This document shows, piece after piece, positions 8,888-18,677 of a DNA stretch of 64,000 nt (positions within the stretch are counted from its first letter, which is position 1; every line of letters starts with the position of its first letter). The stretch comes from an uncultured Prochlorococcus sp. (GTDB lineage: Bacteria > Cyanobacteriota > Cyanobacteriia > PCC-6307 > Cyanobiaceae), in contig CACJPB010000005.1 of assembly GCA_902595175.1 (NCBI GenBank), positions 1 through 64,000 on the forward strand. The letters are read 5' to 3'. A program made the position numbers and the translations under genes. The notes beneath the pieces are model-generated. The model worked only from the letters and a program-made list of their open reading frames with translations. It did not search any database and was not told where the DNA came from.

Positions 8888-10657
8888 GTGCAAAAGATTA
8901 AATTCAAATCTTTTGTTTTAATTATTCCAATAATAATTTTTTCTGGAATATCTTTTTATTTTTTTAGTCTAATATTTAGTACCTTAAAATTTGACGTTTC
9001 TAAAAATAAAAAGTCTCGGGGAACCAAATATTCTTACGTAATATCATCTTCTGATAATAAGATACTAAGCAAATTAAGCCGCAAATTTGAAGTAGAAAAT
9101 AGTTATCATAAAATTCCATTTTTTCTTAAACATTCTTTTATATCTTCTGAGGATAAAAGATTTTATAAACATAATGGAATAGATTTAAAAAGTATTTCTC
9201 GTGCCCTTATTCAAAATATTAGAAGTGGTTATGTTAAAGAAGGAGGAAGTACGATTACACAACAAGTTGCTAGATTACTTTTTCTAAATAATGATTTAAA
9301 TTTTCAAAGAAAAATCAAAGAAATATTTATATCACTCATACTTGAATTTAGATATAACAAAACTCAAATTTTAAAATTATATTTAAATAATATTTATCTA
9401 GGATCTGGAGCATACGGGGTAGACGAGGCTGCCCAAGTTTATTTTGGAAAATTAATAGATGAATTGACATTATCAGAGATCGCATTAATTGCAGGATTAG
9501 CTCCAGCTCCATCAATTTATTCACCTTATCAAAATTTAGAACTAGCTATTAAAAATAGAAATAAAGTTCTTGAATCAATGTATGTTGATGGATATATTTC
9601 TCTTGCGAATAAGAATAATGCTATTAAAGAAAAAATAAAGTTAAATTATCAAACATCTGATAATTTTTTAGATGATAAATTACTAATAAACTATATTCTG
9701 CAGGAAACTGATAAAAAAATTGGAAGTAAAAATGATTATAAGTTTTTAAGAATTAAATCTTCTATCAACAAAGATTGGCAAGAAAAAGGTCAAAAAATAT
9801 CAAGATACGCAGGTCCTAAAGAACTTGAATTTGGTCTGTTATCTATCGAATCAAATACAGGACTAATCAGGACTATGATAACCAGCAAAAATCCATCAAT
9901 TAATGAATACAATAGAGTGATTTCATCTGTAAGACCTTTAGGTTCTACTTTTAAAATAATCCCTTATGCTGCTGCATTAATAGAAGGAATAAAATTAAGC
10001 GATAAATTTGAAGACTTACCAATATGCTGGGAAAGTTATTGCCCAAAAAATTTTTCAGAAGACTATGGAGGTTCAATATCTTTGATTGAATCATTTAAAA
10101 GTTCATCAAATATCGTTCCAATATTAATAACAAAAAAAATCGGCTTAAGAAATATTATTAATTTAGCGAATTCATTTGGACTAGGTTACGAGCAAGAGTT
10201 TGAGGAATTCCCATCATTAGCTATTGGCGCCTACGGAGATAATCTTTTAAACATCACAAATGCATATTCAGCAATAAACAATAATGGGAAGATTCAAATC
10301 CCTGAAATAATAGAAAAAATAGAATCATTTAAAAAACAACCTATTTGGGGAAATAAATCTATTTCCAAGAAAATATTAGATTTAAAAATAAACAAGAAAA
10401 TAAATAAACTTCTTGAAAAATCTGTAAAAGAAGGCACTTCAAAAGCAGCCTCTATAAAAGGAAAGAAAATTTATGGGAAAACAGGAACATCTGATGGAAA
10501 TAAAGATCTTTGGTTTATTGGTTCCATTGATAACCTTACAACAGGGATCTGGATAGGTTACGACGATAACAAAGAATCTGAATTATCTAGTGGGAATGCA
10601 GCTTATTTATGGAAAAAGTTCATATCTGAAATTTATAAAATTCCAATTAAAAAATAA
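8888..10657 (+). CDS. Class A penicillin-binding protein (transglycosylase/transpeptidase)
   Basis: This bifunctional peptidoglycan synthase of about 589 residues has one N-terminal membrane anchor. The glycosyltransferase (GT51) domain shows SSEDKRFYKHNGID with the catalytic Glu, and GGSTITQQ. The transpeptidase domain shows the serine motif STFK, the SSN motif and KTGTSDG. The GTG at 8888 is preferred; a TTG at 8879 would overlap the end of chlG by eight bases. It is smaller than E. coli PBP1a and has no OB insert that I can see. The family is clear; the exact PBP number is not. Confidence 0.92.
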   Translation: MQKIKFKSFVLIIPIIIFSGISFYFFSLIFSTLKFDVSKNKKSRGTKYSYVISSSDNKILSKLSRKFEVENSYHKIPFFLKHSFISSEDKRFYKHNGIDLKSISRALIQNIRSGYVKEGGSTITQQVARLLFLNNDLNFQRKIKEIFISLILEFRYNKTQILKLYLNNIYLGSGAYGVDEAAQVYFGKLIDELTLSEIALIAGLAPAPSIYSPYQNLELAIKNRNKVLESMYVDGYISLANKNNAIKEKIKLNYQTSDNFLDDKLLINYILQETDKKIGSKNDYKFLRIKSSINKDWQEKGQKISRYAGPKELEFGLLSIESNTGLIRTMITSKNPSINEYNRVISSVRPLGSTFKIIPYAAALIEGIKLSDKFEDLPICWESYCPKNFSEDYGGSISLIESFKSSSNIVPILITKKIGLRNIINLANSFGLGYEQEFEEFPSLAIGAYGDNLLNITNAYSAINNNGKIQIPEIIEKIESFKKQPIWGNKSISKKILDLKINKKINKLLEKSVKEGTSKAASIKGKKIYGKTGTSDGNKDLWFIGSIDNLTTGIWIGYDDNKESELSSGNAAYLWKKFISEIYKIPIKK

Positions 10658-10666
10658 GTTATTTTT

Positions 10667-11983
10667 TTAAGATTTATAAGAAATTATTGCAGAATAAAAT
10701 CCATCCCCAGGATAATCCAAGCTAGGTAAAATTTGCTTTTGGCTAACCAATTTTAAAGTTTTGTTTTTTTCAATAAATCGTTCAATTAATAGATTATTTT
10801 CATCGGGACAAATAGTACAAGTTGAGTAAACTAAAGTGCCCTCTTTTTTCAAAAGAGGAAAAATACTCTCCAAAAGTTTTTCCTGTAATAAAGTTAAAGA
10901 TTTTATTTTTTCTTTACTTAAAGACCATCTAGAATCTGGATTCCTGGAAAGAGTTCCAATCCCTGAGCATGGAGCATCTAATAAAATCTTATCAAAATAA
11001 GATACAAACTTAGGATTTAATTCAATCAAACTCGCAGCATCAGCCTTAAGGGTATTAACAGATTTTAAATTTAACCTTTCTAAATTTGATTGCAGTATTT
11101 TCAATCTTTTTGCTGATCTATCTACTGCAATGATTTCAGCACTATCATTTGTTAATTCTGCTAGGTGGGTAGACTTACTTCCTGGAGCTGCGCAAGCATC
11201 TAAAATCTTTTCACCTTCTTTTGGATTTAAGAGAGGTGCTATCCACTGTGAAGATCTATCTTGAATTGTCCAAAGTCCATCACTATATCCTGGTAAATTT
11301 TTAATAGATCTTGGATTAGATTTTAAAGTAATTCCATTATGTAAATCTTTAATAATTTCAGCCTCAATTTTGTTTTTATGAAGTACTTTCAAAAAGTTAT
11401 CTAAATTAGTTTTTAATTGGTTAATTCTCAAATCAATTGATGGTTTTTTATTAAATGCCTTAATGATATTTTCACCCTCGCTATTGCCGACCCATTTATA
11501 AAGATCCTCCACAAGCCATAATGGAAATGATTCAAGATATGAAATTCTTTCTTTGTTATCAGAAGATAATTTCGGAAGAATTTTTTGTTCTAATTTTCTT
11601 GATGCATTTCTCAATATCGCATTTACAGTTCCTGCTAAACCATTTAAATCTGTTTTTTTAGCTACTTCTACAGTGGTAGAAATAGCAGCAGGAAATGGGA
11701 TTTTATCCATTTTCAATAGTTGATACAAACCTATATGTAGAAGCCATCTTAACTTTGGAGGCTGCTTTTTATGAGTAATTTTTGATGTATGATCCGTCCA
11801 GAGATCAAGAAATTTTCTATACCTTACGCATCCAAAAGATAATTCCGTAATAAAAGCTATATCAAGAGGATTAAATTGATAATTTTTTAAAACCTTTTCA
11901 AGAGCATGATCAGAAAAATCACCAGAACTAACTTTTAATAAAATTTCCCAAGCTGCCTTTCTTTGTAAATATCCTATGCTCAA
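10667..11983 (-). CDS. rsmB: 16S rRNA (cytosine-967-C5)-methyltransferase
   Basis: This 438-residue enzyme has the RsmB plan: an N-terminal NusB-like RNA-binding domain (residues about 5-140) and a C-terminal Rossmann methyltransferase. The SAM motif is LDACAAPGSKSTHLAEL, the catalytic cysteines lie in DAPCSGIGTLSRNPD and YSTCTICPDEN. It methylates a 16S rRNA cytosine in the P-site region. It converges with the penicillin-binding protein gene, only 9 bases apart. Confidence 0.93.
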   Translation of the reverse strand: MSIGYLQRKAAWEILLKVSSGDFSDHALEKVLKNYQFNPLDIAFITELSFGCVRYRKFLDLWTDHTSKITHKKQPPKLRWLLHIGLYQLLKMDKIPFPAAISTTVEVAKKTDLNGLAGTVNAILRNASRKLEQKILPKLSSDNKERISYLESFPLWLVEDLYKWVGNSEGENIIKAFNKKPSIDLRINQLKTNLDNFLKVLHKNKIEAEIIKDLHNGITLKSNPRSIKNLPGYSDGLWTIQDRSSQWIAPLLNPKEGEKILDACAAPGSKSTHLAELTNDSAEIIAVDRSAKRLKILQSNLERLNLKSVNTLKADAASLIELNPKFVSYFDKILLDAPCSGIGTLSRNPDSRWSLSKEKIKSLTLLQEKLLESIFPLLKKEGTLVYSTCTICPDENNLLIERFIEKNKTLKLVSQKQILPSLDYPGDGFYSAIISYKS

Positions 11984-12034
11984 AATATAATTAATTTTTT
12001 AAAGATAACTTTAATATACTAAAAATTTAAAAAT

Positions 12035-12178
12035 TTAAACTACTTTTTCAATTGCAGAATTAAACCAAATAAAACCTAAGATAGAAATAAGTGAAAGATT
12101 AAATCCTAAAAAAAGAAAGATATTTAAAGAATGGATTCTTTCACGAAAAAATATTTTTTTCTCTTTTTGATACTTCAT
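12035..12178 (-). CDS. Small single-helix membrane protein, unknown
   Basis: This 47-residue peptide starts MKYQKEKKIFFRER and has one hydrophobic helix (about residues 17-38) and a short polar end. The frame is open further upstream to 12241, but that part overlaps the 59-residue gene in another frame, so I chose the inner ATG. It would overlap or abut that gene and may be translationally coupled to it. I do not recognise the family. Confidence 0.45.
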   Translation of the reverse strand: MKYQKEKKIFFRERIHSLNIFLFLGFNLSLISILGFIWFNSAIEKVV

Positions 12179-12197
12179 TATTAAAATAAAAACTTTT

Positions 12198-12377
12198 TCA
12201 GGATTCCAAACGGCAACCAATATTGATAGATCCTGCATCAAGCATTCTGCCTAATTTAATTGCTATGGATTCCTCCAACCTAGTGAAATTAGATTGATGG
12301 GTAGTTTTCCAATCTAATTCAGAAAAGGTGATAATTCCCGTCGAATTACTTTTTAAAAAAAGCGTTCCAATTTCCAT
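12198..12377 (-). CDS. Short conserved-looking cyanobacterial protein, unknown
   Basis: This 59-residue soluble protein begins MEIGTLFLKSNSTGIITFSE and continues with an amphipathic stretch ending in INIGCRLES. The composition and sequence look like a genuine conserved short protein rather than a chance frame, and I believe similar proteins occur across cyanobacteria, but I cannot name the family. It lies upstream of the small membrane peptide on the same strand. Confidence 0.6.
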   Translation of the reverse strand: MEIGTLFLKSNSTGIITFSELDWKTTHQSNFTRLEESIAIKLGRMLDAGSINIGCRLES

Positions 12378-12482
12378 TAGATAAATCTAATTTTTTCTAA
12401 GTTAAAATCCGTACTTAATATTTCTTCATAACATAATATTCTTTTAATTTTTCAAAGACAACTGTAGATTATTACTTTTAAT

Positions 12483-13973
12483 TTATTGAATATCTCTTAA
12501 AAATTTATCAGCCGTTTTTAAGTGATTATTTAATTTTTCCTCTGACATTTTATCGAGATTTCTCGTTAACATTGCCAGACGATATTGCTTTCTAAAAAAG
12601 CTTTCATTATCTTTAATAAATTTCCAAAATAAGCCATCCCATATTTCACACCATGGGCCACTTTTAAAATTAGACATTTTTTTTACATAATTAGAGCTTG
12701 ATATATATGGCTTTGTTGAAAAGATACCACCATCACTAAACTGACTCATTCCATAAACATTCGGGACCATAACCCAATCATAGGAATCAATAAACATTTC
12801 CATAAACCATTTATAAACTTGGTGAGGGTGAATTCTACATAGAAGCATAAAGTTGCCAACAATCATTAGCCGCTCAATATGATGACAATAACCAAATTTA
12901 ATAATATTTTTTATAACAACGTCTACTGGTTCAATTCCTGTATTTCCTTGATAAAAAGATTTTGGAATTGGCTTATCTTCAAAATTCCAAAAATTACTAT
13001 TTCGCATCTTTGTTCCGTACTTTTTATAGACGAGACAAATAAATTCTCTCCATCCAATAATTTGACGAATAAAACCCTCTAAAGAGTTAATAGGAACATT
13101 ATTATTTTTTGCAAAAAGTAATGCTTTATTTACTACTACATCTGGAGTTAATAAGCCGCTATTTAAAAGAGGAGAAAGTAAACTGTGCCATAAAAAAGAA
13201 TTTTCTTTAGAAATAGCATCCTCATAATCTCCAAATAAGAAAAATTTATGTTTAAAAAAATCATTTAACCATTCATCTGCCTCTTCAAAATTAGTTGGAT
13301 ATAAAAAATTATTACTTTCTCCAATAAACTTAATATCAAAATTGGCTAATGACCTTTCTGCATTAACTACAAATTTATTTTTTTGTAATTTTGGTGTATC
13401 GGGTATATTTATTTTTTTTGGTAATTTTTTTCTGTTCATTTCATCGAAACTCCATTTACCTCCTTCAGGTGTATCATCAGGATTAACTAATATCTTTTGG
13501 CTCTTTCTTTGATTCTCATAAAATCTCCCCATAAGAGGTTTTTTTGCATTTGATACAAATAAATTTTTTAAATCTTCACTGCTCATAAACATAGGAGAAG
13601 GCAAAATATTTAAAGTTAAATTATTACTTTCAACAAAATTATTAATCCTCTTCATTATTAAAAAATCATGAGGGTCAATAAGATTTATTTTCTGATATTT
13701 ATTTTTAATAAATTCCGATAAGTAATCAACTGTAGAAACATTATTCTTGTTTTCGATATATGAAACTTTAAAGCCAGATATCTCTAAATAATTTTTATAA
13801 GCGAGCATAGATGCTCTATGAAAAACTAACTTATTTTTATGGTTAATTAATTTATGAAATTTATCATTTCCAAAAAATAATGAGTCTTCCAAAATCAAAA
13901 CTTCACAATTTATTTTTAAGATTGGGCTTTCTCTAAAAAGTTGATTCGGGAAAATAATTGATACTTGTTTCAT
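12483..13973 (-). CDS. Deoxyribodipyrimidine photolyase-related protein (COG3046, prokaryotic 6-4 photolyase family)
   Basis: This 496-residue flavoprotein is of the PhrB/CryB group, which repairs UV (6-4) photoproducts using light. The N-terminal antenna-type domain begins [13 protein letters not shown]. The FAD domain shows [24 protein letters not shown] and [12 protein letters not shown], then [14 protein letters not shown]. Family members normally hold a 4Fe-4S cluster with four cysteines near the C-terminus. Here the region after KKMS reads [18 protein letters not shown], with only one of the C-terminal cysteines, so the cluster is probably absent. It is translated from an ATG overlapping the stop of the DUF2256 gene. 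Confidence 0.92.
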   Translation of the reverse strand: MKQVSIIFPNQLFRESPILKINCEVLILEDSLFFGNDKFHKLINHKNKLVFHRASMLAYKNYLEISGFKVSYIENKNNVSTVDYLSEFIKNKYQKINLIDPHDFLIMKRINNFVESNNLTLNILPSPMFMSSEDLKNLFVSNAKKPLMGRFYENQRKSQKILVNPDDTPEGGKWSFDEMNRKKLPKKINIPDTPKLQKNKFVVNAERSLANFDIKFIGESNNFLYPTNFEEADEWLNDFFKHKFFLFGDYEDAISKENSFLWHSLLSPLLNSGLLTPDVVVNKALLFAKNNNVPINSLEGFIRQIIGWREFICLVYKKYGTKMRNSNFWNFEDKPIPKSFYQGNTGIEPVDVVIKNIIKFGYCHHIERLMIVGNFMLLCRIHPHQVYKWFMEMFIDSYDWVMVPNVYGMSQFSDGGIFSTKPYISSSNYVKKMSNFKSGPWCEIWDGLFWKFIKDNESFFRKQYRLAMLTRNLDKMSEEKLNNHLKTADKFLRDIQ

Positions 13974-14101
13974 CTTTGCGACTTCCTGTTACTGCATCTT
14001 TTTGAACAGTAGATAACATCATCCCAACAATTTTTCCATTTTTTACGCCACTCAAATGGCCTATTGCAAACAGGACAAGTTTTAGTAGAAAGATTTTTCA
14101 A
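13970..14101 (-). CDS. DUF2256 zinc-ribbon protein next to photolyase
   Basis: This 43-residue protein starts from TTG and contains [16 protein letters not shown], then [12 protein letters not shown]. The CxxC ... CxxxC arrangement and the FEWRKKW block are the hallmark of DUF2256, a tiny zinc-ribbon family known to occur next to photolyase genes. The stop codon overlaps the photolyase ATG (ATGA arrangement), a strong sign of coupled translation. An in-frame stop lies two codons upstream of the TTG, so the start is well constrained (TTG, or ATT one codon earlier). Confidence 0.88.
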   Translation of the reverse strand: MKNLSTKTCPVCNRPFEWRKKWKNCWDDVIYCSKRCSNRKSQR

Positions 14102-14104
14102 AAT

Positions 14105-14341
14105 TTATAATTTTCTTTTATGAGTAGATTTAAATCTAGTTGAATCTTTAAGGGCCATATGTTTTGTATTTCTCCCTGAAACTCTCTTTCTCCATACTTT
14201 AAAAGATTTGGGTTTAAGATTTTGCCGCATAATTTTTATCGCATCTTCCTCTTTTAAACCAAATTGATACTCGATAGCTTCAAAGGGTGTTCTATCTTCC
14301 CAACACATTTCTATTATTCTGTCTATATCGCTACTCTCCAT
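14105..14341 (-). CDS. TIGR03643 / DUF2805 family protein
   Basis: This 78-residue basic protein contains IIEMCWEDRTPFEAIEYQFG and then the conserved core around SFKVWRKRVSGRNTKHM. This is the TIGR03643/DUF2805 family, which is also usually found beside photolyase-related genes. The function is unknown; the N-terminal half resembles a helix-turn-helix-like fold (inference). It is 3 bases from both neighbours, so it lies in one operon with the DCC gene upstream and the DUF2256 and photolyase genes downstream. Confidence 0.88.
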   Translation of the reverse strand: MESSDIDRIIEMCWEDRTPFEAIEYQFGLKEEDAIKIMRQNLKPKSFKVWRKRVSGRNTKHMALKDSTRFKSTHKRKL

Positions 14342-14343
14342 AA

Positions 14344-14748
14344 TTATTGTTCACATTGTGAGGTACAAAGTTTTTCAATATCGGATCTACCTGTAATTTG
14401 AAGTCTATATTTTGCCCAATATCTGTAAACCAATCTCAATAATGGAGATAAGAGCTTAATCTTCAAGGGATAATAAACCCAACCTAAACCAACTAATTCA
14501 TAAGAATATGCAAGTACATCTAGTCCCTTAATAATTTCACCATTTTCAATAATCCCATGCAGGTTTGACATAGCTTCTGAATATGAGATGTCATTAAAAA
14601 GCCTTTGATCATAATCCTTACTGTTAATATCTATAAATACAATTTTATTTAAGGAATCTCTTTTTTTAAGAAAATTTGTTTCTCTCAAGCAAAGAGGACA
14701 ACCACCATCGAATAAAAAGGTTAATTTATTTTTCATATTTTTATTCAA
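14344..14748 (-). CDS. DCC-family thiol-disulfide oxidoreductase (DUF393)
   Basis: This 134-residue protein has the family-defining DxxCxxC motif in LFDGGCPLCLRETNFL near residue 13, followed by the helical YLxxR-type region (PLLRLVYRYWAKYRLQ). The family is predicted to act as a thioredoxin-like thiol-disulfide oxidoreductase; substrates are unknown. A second ATG four codons in is possible. It is the first gene of the four-gene photolyase operon. Confidence 0.87.
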   Translation of the reverse strand: MNKNMKNKLTFLFDGGCPLCLRETNFLKKRDSLNKIVFIDINSKDYDQRLFNDISYSEAMSNLHGIIENGEIIKGLDVLAYSYELVGLGWVYYPLKIKLLSPLLRLVYRYWAKYRLQITGRSDIEKLCTSQCEQ

Positions 14749-14867
14749 ATATAGAAATTAAATAACTTTTTTGTGGAATAAAAAATTTTTTTTAGAGTAC
14801 AAGCTTTATAAAGCCTTAATAATTGCCAGTTCTAATTTAGTGAAATTATATTATCTTATAAATTAAT

Positions 14868-14899
14868 AAGCCATTGATTAAGGGATACATCAATGGTTT
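14868..14899 (-). terminator. Hairpin terminator candidate after the 67-aa gene
   Basis: A perfect 8-base-pair stem, CCATTGAT paired with ATCAATGG, encloses a 10-base loop. It lies 15-18 bases past the stop of the minus-strand gene at 14914. The T-run on the minus strand is weak, so it could equally be an mRNA 3' stabilising hairpin. Confidence 0.4.
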
Positions 14900-14913
14900 A
14901 AAATTATTCATGA

Positions 14914-15117
14914 TCAGTCATCTAGAAGATGAACTCCTTCTCCTACGTCAGGAGTAAATTTACAATATTTTTCAAAAATAAGTCCAACACCTCTCATTTT
15001 TTCTCCTAATTCATCGTTAAATTTATTCCATTCTTCCGATTCACGATCGGGTAAATCCCACCCTTGTTTTTCTACCATACTTGTTATGACTGTATAGTCC
15101 CATTCTATGTATGCCAT
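14914..15117 (-). CDS. Hypothetical protein, 67 aa
   Basis: This short acidic soluble protein starts MAYIEWDYTVITSMVEKQGW and ends GEGVHLLDD. It is rich in aromatic and acidic residues and reads like a folded small protein. I do not recognise a family. It has a hairpin after its stop and is divergent from trmH. Confidence 0.6.
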   Translation of the reverse strand: MAYIEWDYTVITSMVEKQGWDLPDRESEEWNKFNDELGEKMRGVGLIFEKYCKFTPDVGEGVHLLDD

Positions 15118-15213
15118 TGAGTTAATTTAAACTACCAAAATATTATAAACCAAGAGATTTAATAGGTAATCAATATTTTTTGAATATAATTTAAAAGTGT
15201 GAAAAAATTATAA

Positions 15214-15885
15214 ATGTCAATTTTGCCAAGAAGATTTGAACGAATCAAAAGTGTTTTAGATTGCAGAATGAAAAACTTGACTGTTTTAGTAGAGGATGTC
15301 AATAAACCACATAATTTATCTGCGATATTAAGGACATGTGATGCAGCAGGAGTTTTCGAAGCAAATTTTATTAGCAAAACGAATGCCGTTAAGACTTTTA
15401 ATAGTACTGCGCAAGGAAGTCAAAAATGGGTAAAACTGAATAATCATGAAAACATTATCAAAGCAATATCTGATTTAAAGAATAAGGGTTTTAAATTATA
15501 TGGAACGACTCTTAATAGTGAATCAGTAGATTATAGAAATTTTGATTATTCTCAAAATACATGTTTTGTTCTAGGAGCAGAAAAATGGGGACTAAGTAAT
15601 GAACTTATATCAATGGTTGATCAATCAATTTTTATACCTATGAGAGGTATGGTTCAATCTCTGAATGTTTCAGTTGCTGCTTCTATATTATTATTTGAAG
15701 CTGTTCGCCAAAGAAAAAATAAAGGTATATTGCCCGCTAATGGAGAAGGGTTAAATATGGATGAATATCAAAAAACACTTTTTGAATGGTGTTACCCAGA
15801 ATTAGCTGAGGTGTATAAAAAATCAGATATAGAGTATCCAAAGTTGAATGATAAAGGAGAACTTGATCCTATTACAGATAACTAA
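15214..15885 (+). CDS. trmH: tRNA (guanosine-18-2'-O)-methyltransferase
   Basis: This 223-residue SpoU-family knotted methyltransferase methylates the ribose of G18 in the tRNA D-loop. The three SPOUT motifs are clear: NLSAILRTCDAAGVFEA near residue 33, VLGAEKWGLSNELI, and IPMRGMVQSLNVSVAASILL. A C-terminal extension with a TrmH-like tail follows. It converges on dppC with 14 bases between the two stops. Confidence 0.94.
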   Translation: MSILPRRFERIKSVLDCRMKNLTVLVEDVNKPHNLSAILRTCDAAGVFEANFISKTNAVKTFNSTAQGSQKWVKLNNHENIIKAISDLKNKGFKLYGTTLNSESVDYRNFDYSQNTCFVLGAEKWGLSNELISMVDQSIFIPMRGMVQSLNVSVAASILLFEAVRQRKNKGILPANGEGLNMDEYQKTLFEWCYPELAEVYKKSDIEYPKLNDKGELDPITDN

Positions 15886-15899
15886 ATTTATACATAATT

Positions 15900-16733
15900 T
15901 TAACTATCAAAAATTTCTTCAAGGTCCTCTCCTATAAAAGAAAGACCTAAAACTAAAAAAAACATTGCCAACCCTGGGAACAAAGCCGTCCACCATATAC
16001 CTGTAGGTAAAGCGGCAAGAGCCAGATTTAAATCACTTCCCCACTCTGGGACATCTGCAGGAACGCCAAGGCCTAAAAATCCTAAACTTCCTAATACCAA
16101 AACTGCATCTGCAGCATTTAGGGTAAGCAGAATAGGCAATGGTGTTATTACATTTGGGAGAATATATTTAAAAATAATTTTTTTAACATCAGCTCCTGCA
16201 ACTTGAGCGGCCTCCACATAAGTTTCGGATTTAACCAATATTGTCTGATTTCTAATTAATCTAAAATATTGAGGAGAGTAAACAATACACAATGCCAAAG
16301 CAGCGTTAAGGATACCCTTACCCAATACAAAAGCCACAACAACTGAAAGCAAAATTACAGGTATTGAAAAAATAGTATCCATTATTAGTGATAAACATTT
16401 ATCAAAAAAACCACCAAAATATCCACTTAATAATCCCAATGGCAAACCCAAACTTAATGAAAAAATAATAGCTAAGAATACAACTTCTATCGCTAATGAT
16501 GATCCTTGCAAAGTTCTTAAGCAAACATCTCTTCCTAATCTATCTGTGCCACAAAAATGATTAAGAGAAGGAGGGGCAAAGATATCATTGCTTAACGTTG
16601 AAAATGAATAGCCAAAAAAATTATTAGCCTCTAAAAATTTCATTATTAAAACAACAAGAAGATAAAAAAGTACAATTAAAAATCCAGCTTTTCTGATATT
16701 TGCGCCGACACGATTAAATGAGTTAATATTCAA
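15900..16733 (-). CDS. ABC transporter permease, DppC/OppC type
   Basis: This 277-residue inner-membrane permease has six predicted helices. The N-terminal OppC-like stretch contains GTDRLGRDVCLRTLQGSSLA, and the EAA loop is EAAQVAGADVKKIIFKYILP near residue 180. The family imports di- or oligopeptides or nickel. No DppA, DppB or ATPase gene is nearby, so the partner subunits must lie elsewhere and the substrate is open. It is 80 bases downstream of lepA. Confidence 0.9.
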   Translation of the reverse strand: MNINSFNRVGANIRKAGFLIVLFYLLVVLIMKFLEANNFFGYSFSTLSNDIFAPPSLNHFCGTDRLGRDVCLRTLQGSSLAIEVVFLAIIFSLSLGLPLGLLSGYFGGFFDKCLSLIMDTIFSIPVILLSVVVAFVLGKGILNAALALCIVYSPQYFRLIRNQTILVKSETYVEAAQVAGADVKKIIFKYILPNVITPLPILLTLNAADAVLVLGSLGFLGLGVPADVPEWGSDLNLALAALPTGIWWTALFPGLAMFFLVLGLSFIGEDLEEIFDS

Positions 16734-16813
16734 AATCTTTTTTTACAGATATAAATGAAATATACCCAATTCTTATAAAAATAAATAGCTATAAAAATTT
16801 AAATTAAAAGATA

Positions 16814-18622
16814 TTACTGGTTTAATTTCAAGACTGCCATAAAAGCTTCTTGAGGGACTTCAACTTTACCCATTGCCTTCATCCTCTTTTTACCTTTGGC
16901 TTGTTTCTTTAAAAGTTTCTTTTTCCTAGAAATATCCCCTCCATAACATTTAGATAAAACATCTTTTCGCAAAGCACTTATGCTTTCACTTGCAATAATC
17001 CTGCTACCTATTGATGCTTGAATAGGTATTTTAAATTGTTGTTTTGGAATAAGTTCTTTTAATTTCTCAACTAAACTTCTGCCAATTCCATAAGCCTTAT
17101 CTTTATGAACAATAGAAGTTAATGGATCGGCTCTTTCTGAATTTATTAGAACATCTAATCTAACAAGGTCATTTTTTCTATAGCCAATCAAATGATATTC
17201 CATTGATGCATAACCTTGGGTTCTACTTTTCATTTGATCAAAGAAATCTGTAACAACTTCTGCTAATGGAATTTCATAAATCAAGGTAACTCGATCTGTT
17301 GTTATATATTTCATATCTATAAATACACCCCTTCTTTCCTGACATAAACCCATTAATGTTCCATTAAATTCATTGGGAGCATAAATTTCCATTTTCACAT
17401 AAGGCTCTTCTATTGATTCCCTAAGTTGTGGATCAGGAATTGTAGAAGGATTATCAATAAAGATATGTTCCTGCTGATTTAAATTAACTTTATAAATAAC
17501 TGATGGTGCCGTTACGATTAGATCCAAGTCATATTCTCTTTCTAATCTTTCTTGAACAATCTCCATATGAAGAAGTCCTAGGAATCCGCACCTAAATCCG
17601 AAGCCCATTGCGCTACTGGTTTCGGGCTCATATTTTAAAGCTGCATCAGATAATTGTAATTTTTCGAGTGATACTCTTAAATCTGGGAATTGATCAGCAT
17701 CAGTCGGGAATAAGCCACAAAAAACCATAGGATTTGCTGTCTTATATCCAGGCAAAGGATCATTGGCAGGTGAATTTAAAAGAGTAATCGTATCTCCCAC
17801 TCTCGCATCAGCAACTGATTTTATAGAAGCAGCTAGATAACCAACTTCTCCTGCATGTAATTCATCAACTTGCTGCTGATCAGGCGCCATTATTCCTATC
17901 TCATCTAGTTCATAATTTTTCTTACTTGCCATTAATAATATTTTTTCTCTCTTATTTAGAGACCCAGATATCACCCTGAAATAAACAATAACTCCCCTGT
18001 ACGGATCATAATAAGAATCGAAAATGAGTGCCTTTGTAGGTAGTTTAATTTCATCTTGAGGAGGAGGTACTCTTCTTACGATTGCTTCCAAAATATCTTT
18101 AATACCAACTCCAGTTTTTGCTGAACAATTTATTGCATTAGATGTATCAAGTCCAATAATTTCCTCTATTTCTTGCTTTATTTTTTTTGCATCAGCGCCT
18201 GGCAAATCAACTTTATTTAAGACCGGAATAATTTCAAGATTATTTTCTAAGGCAAGATAAACATTAGCTAAGGTTTGAGCTTCTACTCCTTGACTTGCAT
18301 CAACAACAAGTAAAGCGCCTTCACAAGCTTGAAGAGATCGACTAACCTCATAAGAGAAATCAACATGCCCTGGAGTATCTATTAAGTTCAAAACATATTC
18401 TTGGGAATCGTCAGCTTTATATTTCATCCTAGCGGCCTGCAACTTGATAGTAATTCCTCTCTCTCTTTCAAGATCCATACTGTCCAAAAATTGTTCTTGC
18501 ATATCCCTTTGCTGCACAGTCCCAGTATCTTGAAGCAACCTATCTGCAAGGGTAGATTTACCATGGTCAATATGAGCGATTATGCAGAAATTTCTAATTT
18601 TTGAAACTGATATATCAGTCAT
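16814..18622 (-). CDS. lepA: Elongation factor 4 (LepA), back-translocating GTPase
   Basis: This 602-residue translational GTPase has all landmarks: G1 in [17 protein letters not shown]3 [10 protein letters not shown]4 NKVDLPGA, the EF-G-like domains, and the LepA-specific C-terminus with [16 protein letters not shown] and KRMKAMG. The length is standard. It acts on stalled ribosomes in the cytoplasm. It is followed by the dppC gene, separated by 80 bases. Confidence 0.97.
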   Translation of the reverse strand: MTDISVSKIRNFCIIAHIDHGKSTLADRLLQDTGTVQQRDMQEQFLDSMDLERERGITIKLQAARMKYKADDSQEYVLNLIDTPGHVDFSYEVSRSLQACEGALLVVDASQGVEAQTLANVYLALENNLEIIPVLNKVDLPGADAKKIKQEIEEIIGLDTSNAINCSAKTGVGIKDILEAIVRRVPPPQDEIKLPTKALIFDSYYDPYRGVIVYFRVISGSLNKREKILLMASKKNYELDEIGIMAPDQQQVDELHAGEVGYLAASIKSVADARVGDTITLLNSPANDPLPGYKTANPMVFCGLFPTDADQFPDLRVSLEKLQLSDAALKYEPETSSAMGFGFRCGFLGLLHMEIVQERLEREYDLDLIVTAPSVIYKVNLNQQEHIFIDNPSTIPDPQLRESIEEPYVKMEIYAPNEFNGTLMGLCQERRGVFIDMKYITTDRVTLIYEIPLAEVVTDFFDQMKSRTQGYASMEYHLIGYRKNDLVRLDVLINSERADPLTSIVHKDKAYGIGRSLVEKLKELIPKQQFKIPIQASIGSRIIASESISALRKDVLSKCYGGDISRKKKLLKKQAKGKKRMKAMGKVEVPQEAFMAVLKLNQ

Positions 18623-18677
18623 ATAGAAAAAAAAATTCTCCTCTTATTACATCTTGAATAATACTAGCTAATTAGAA

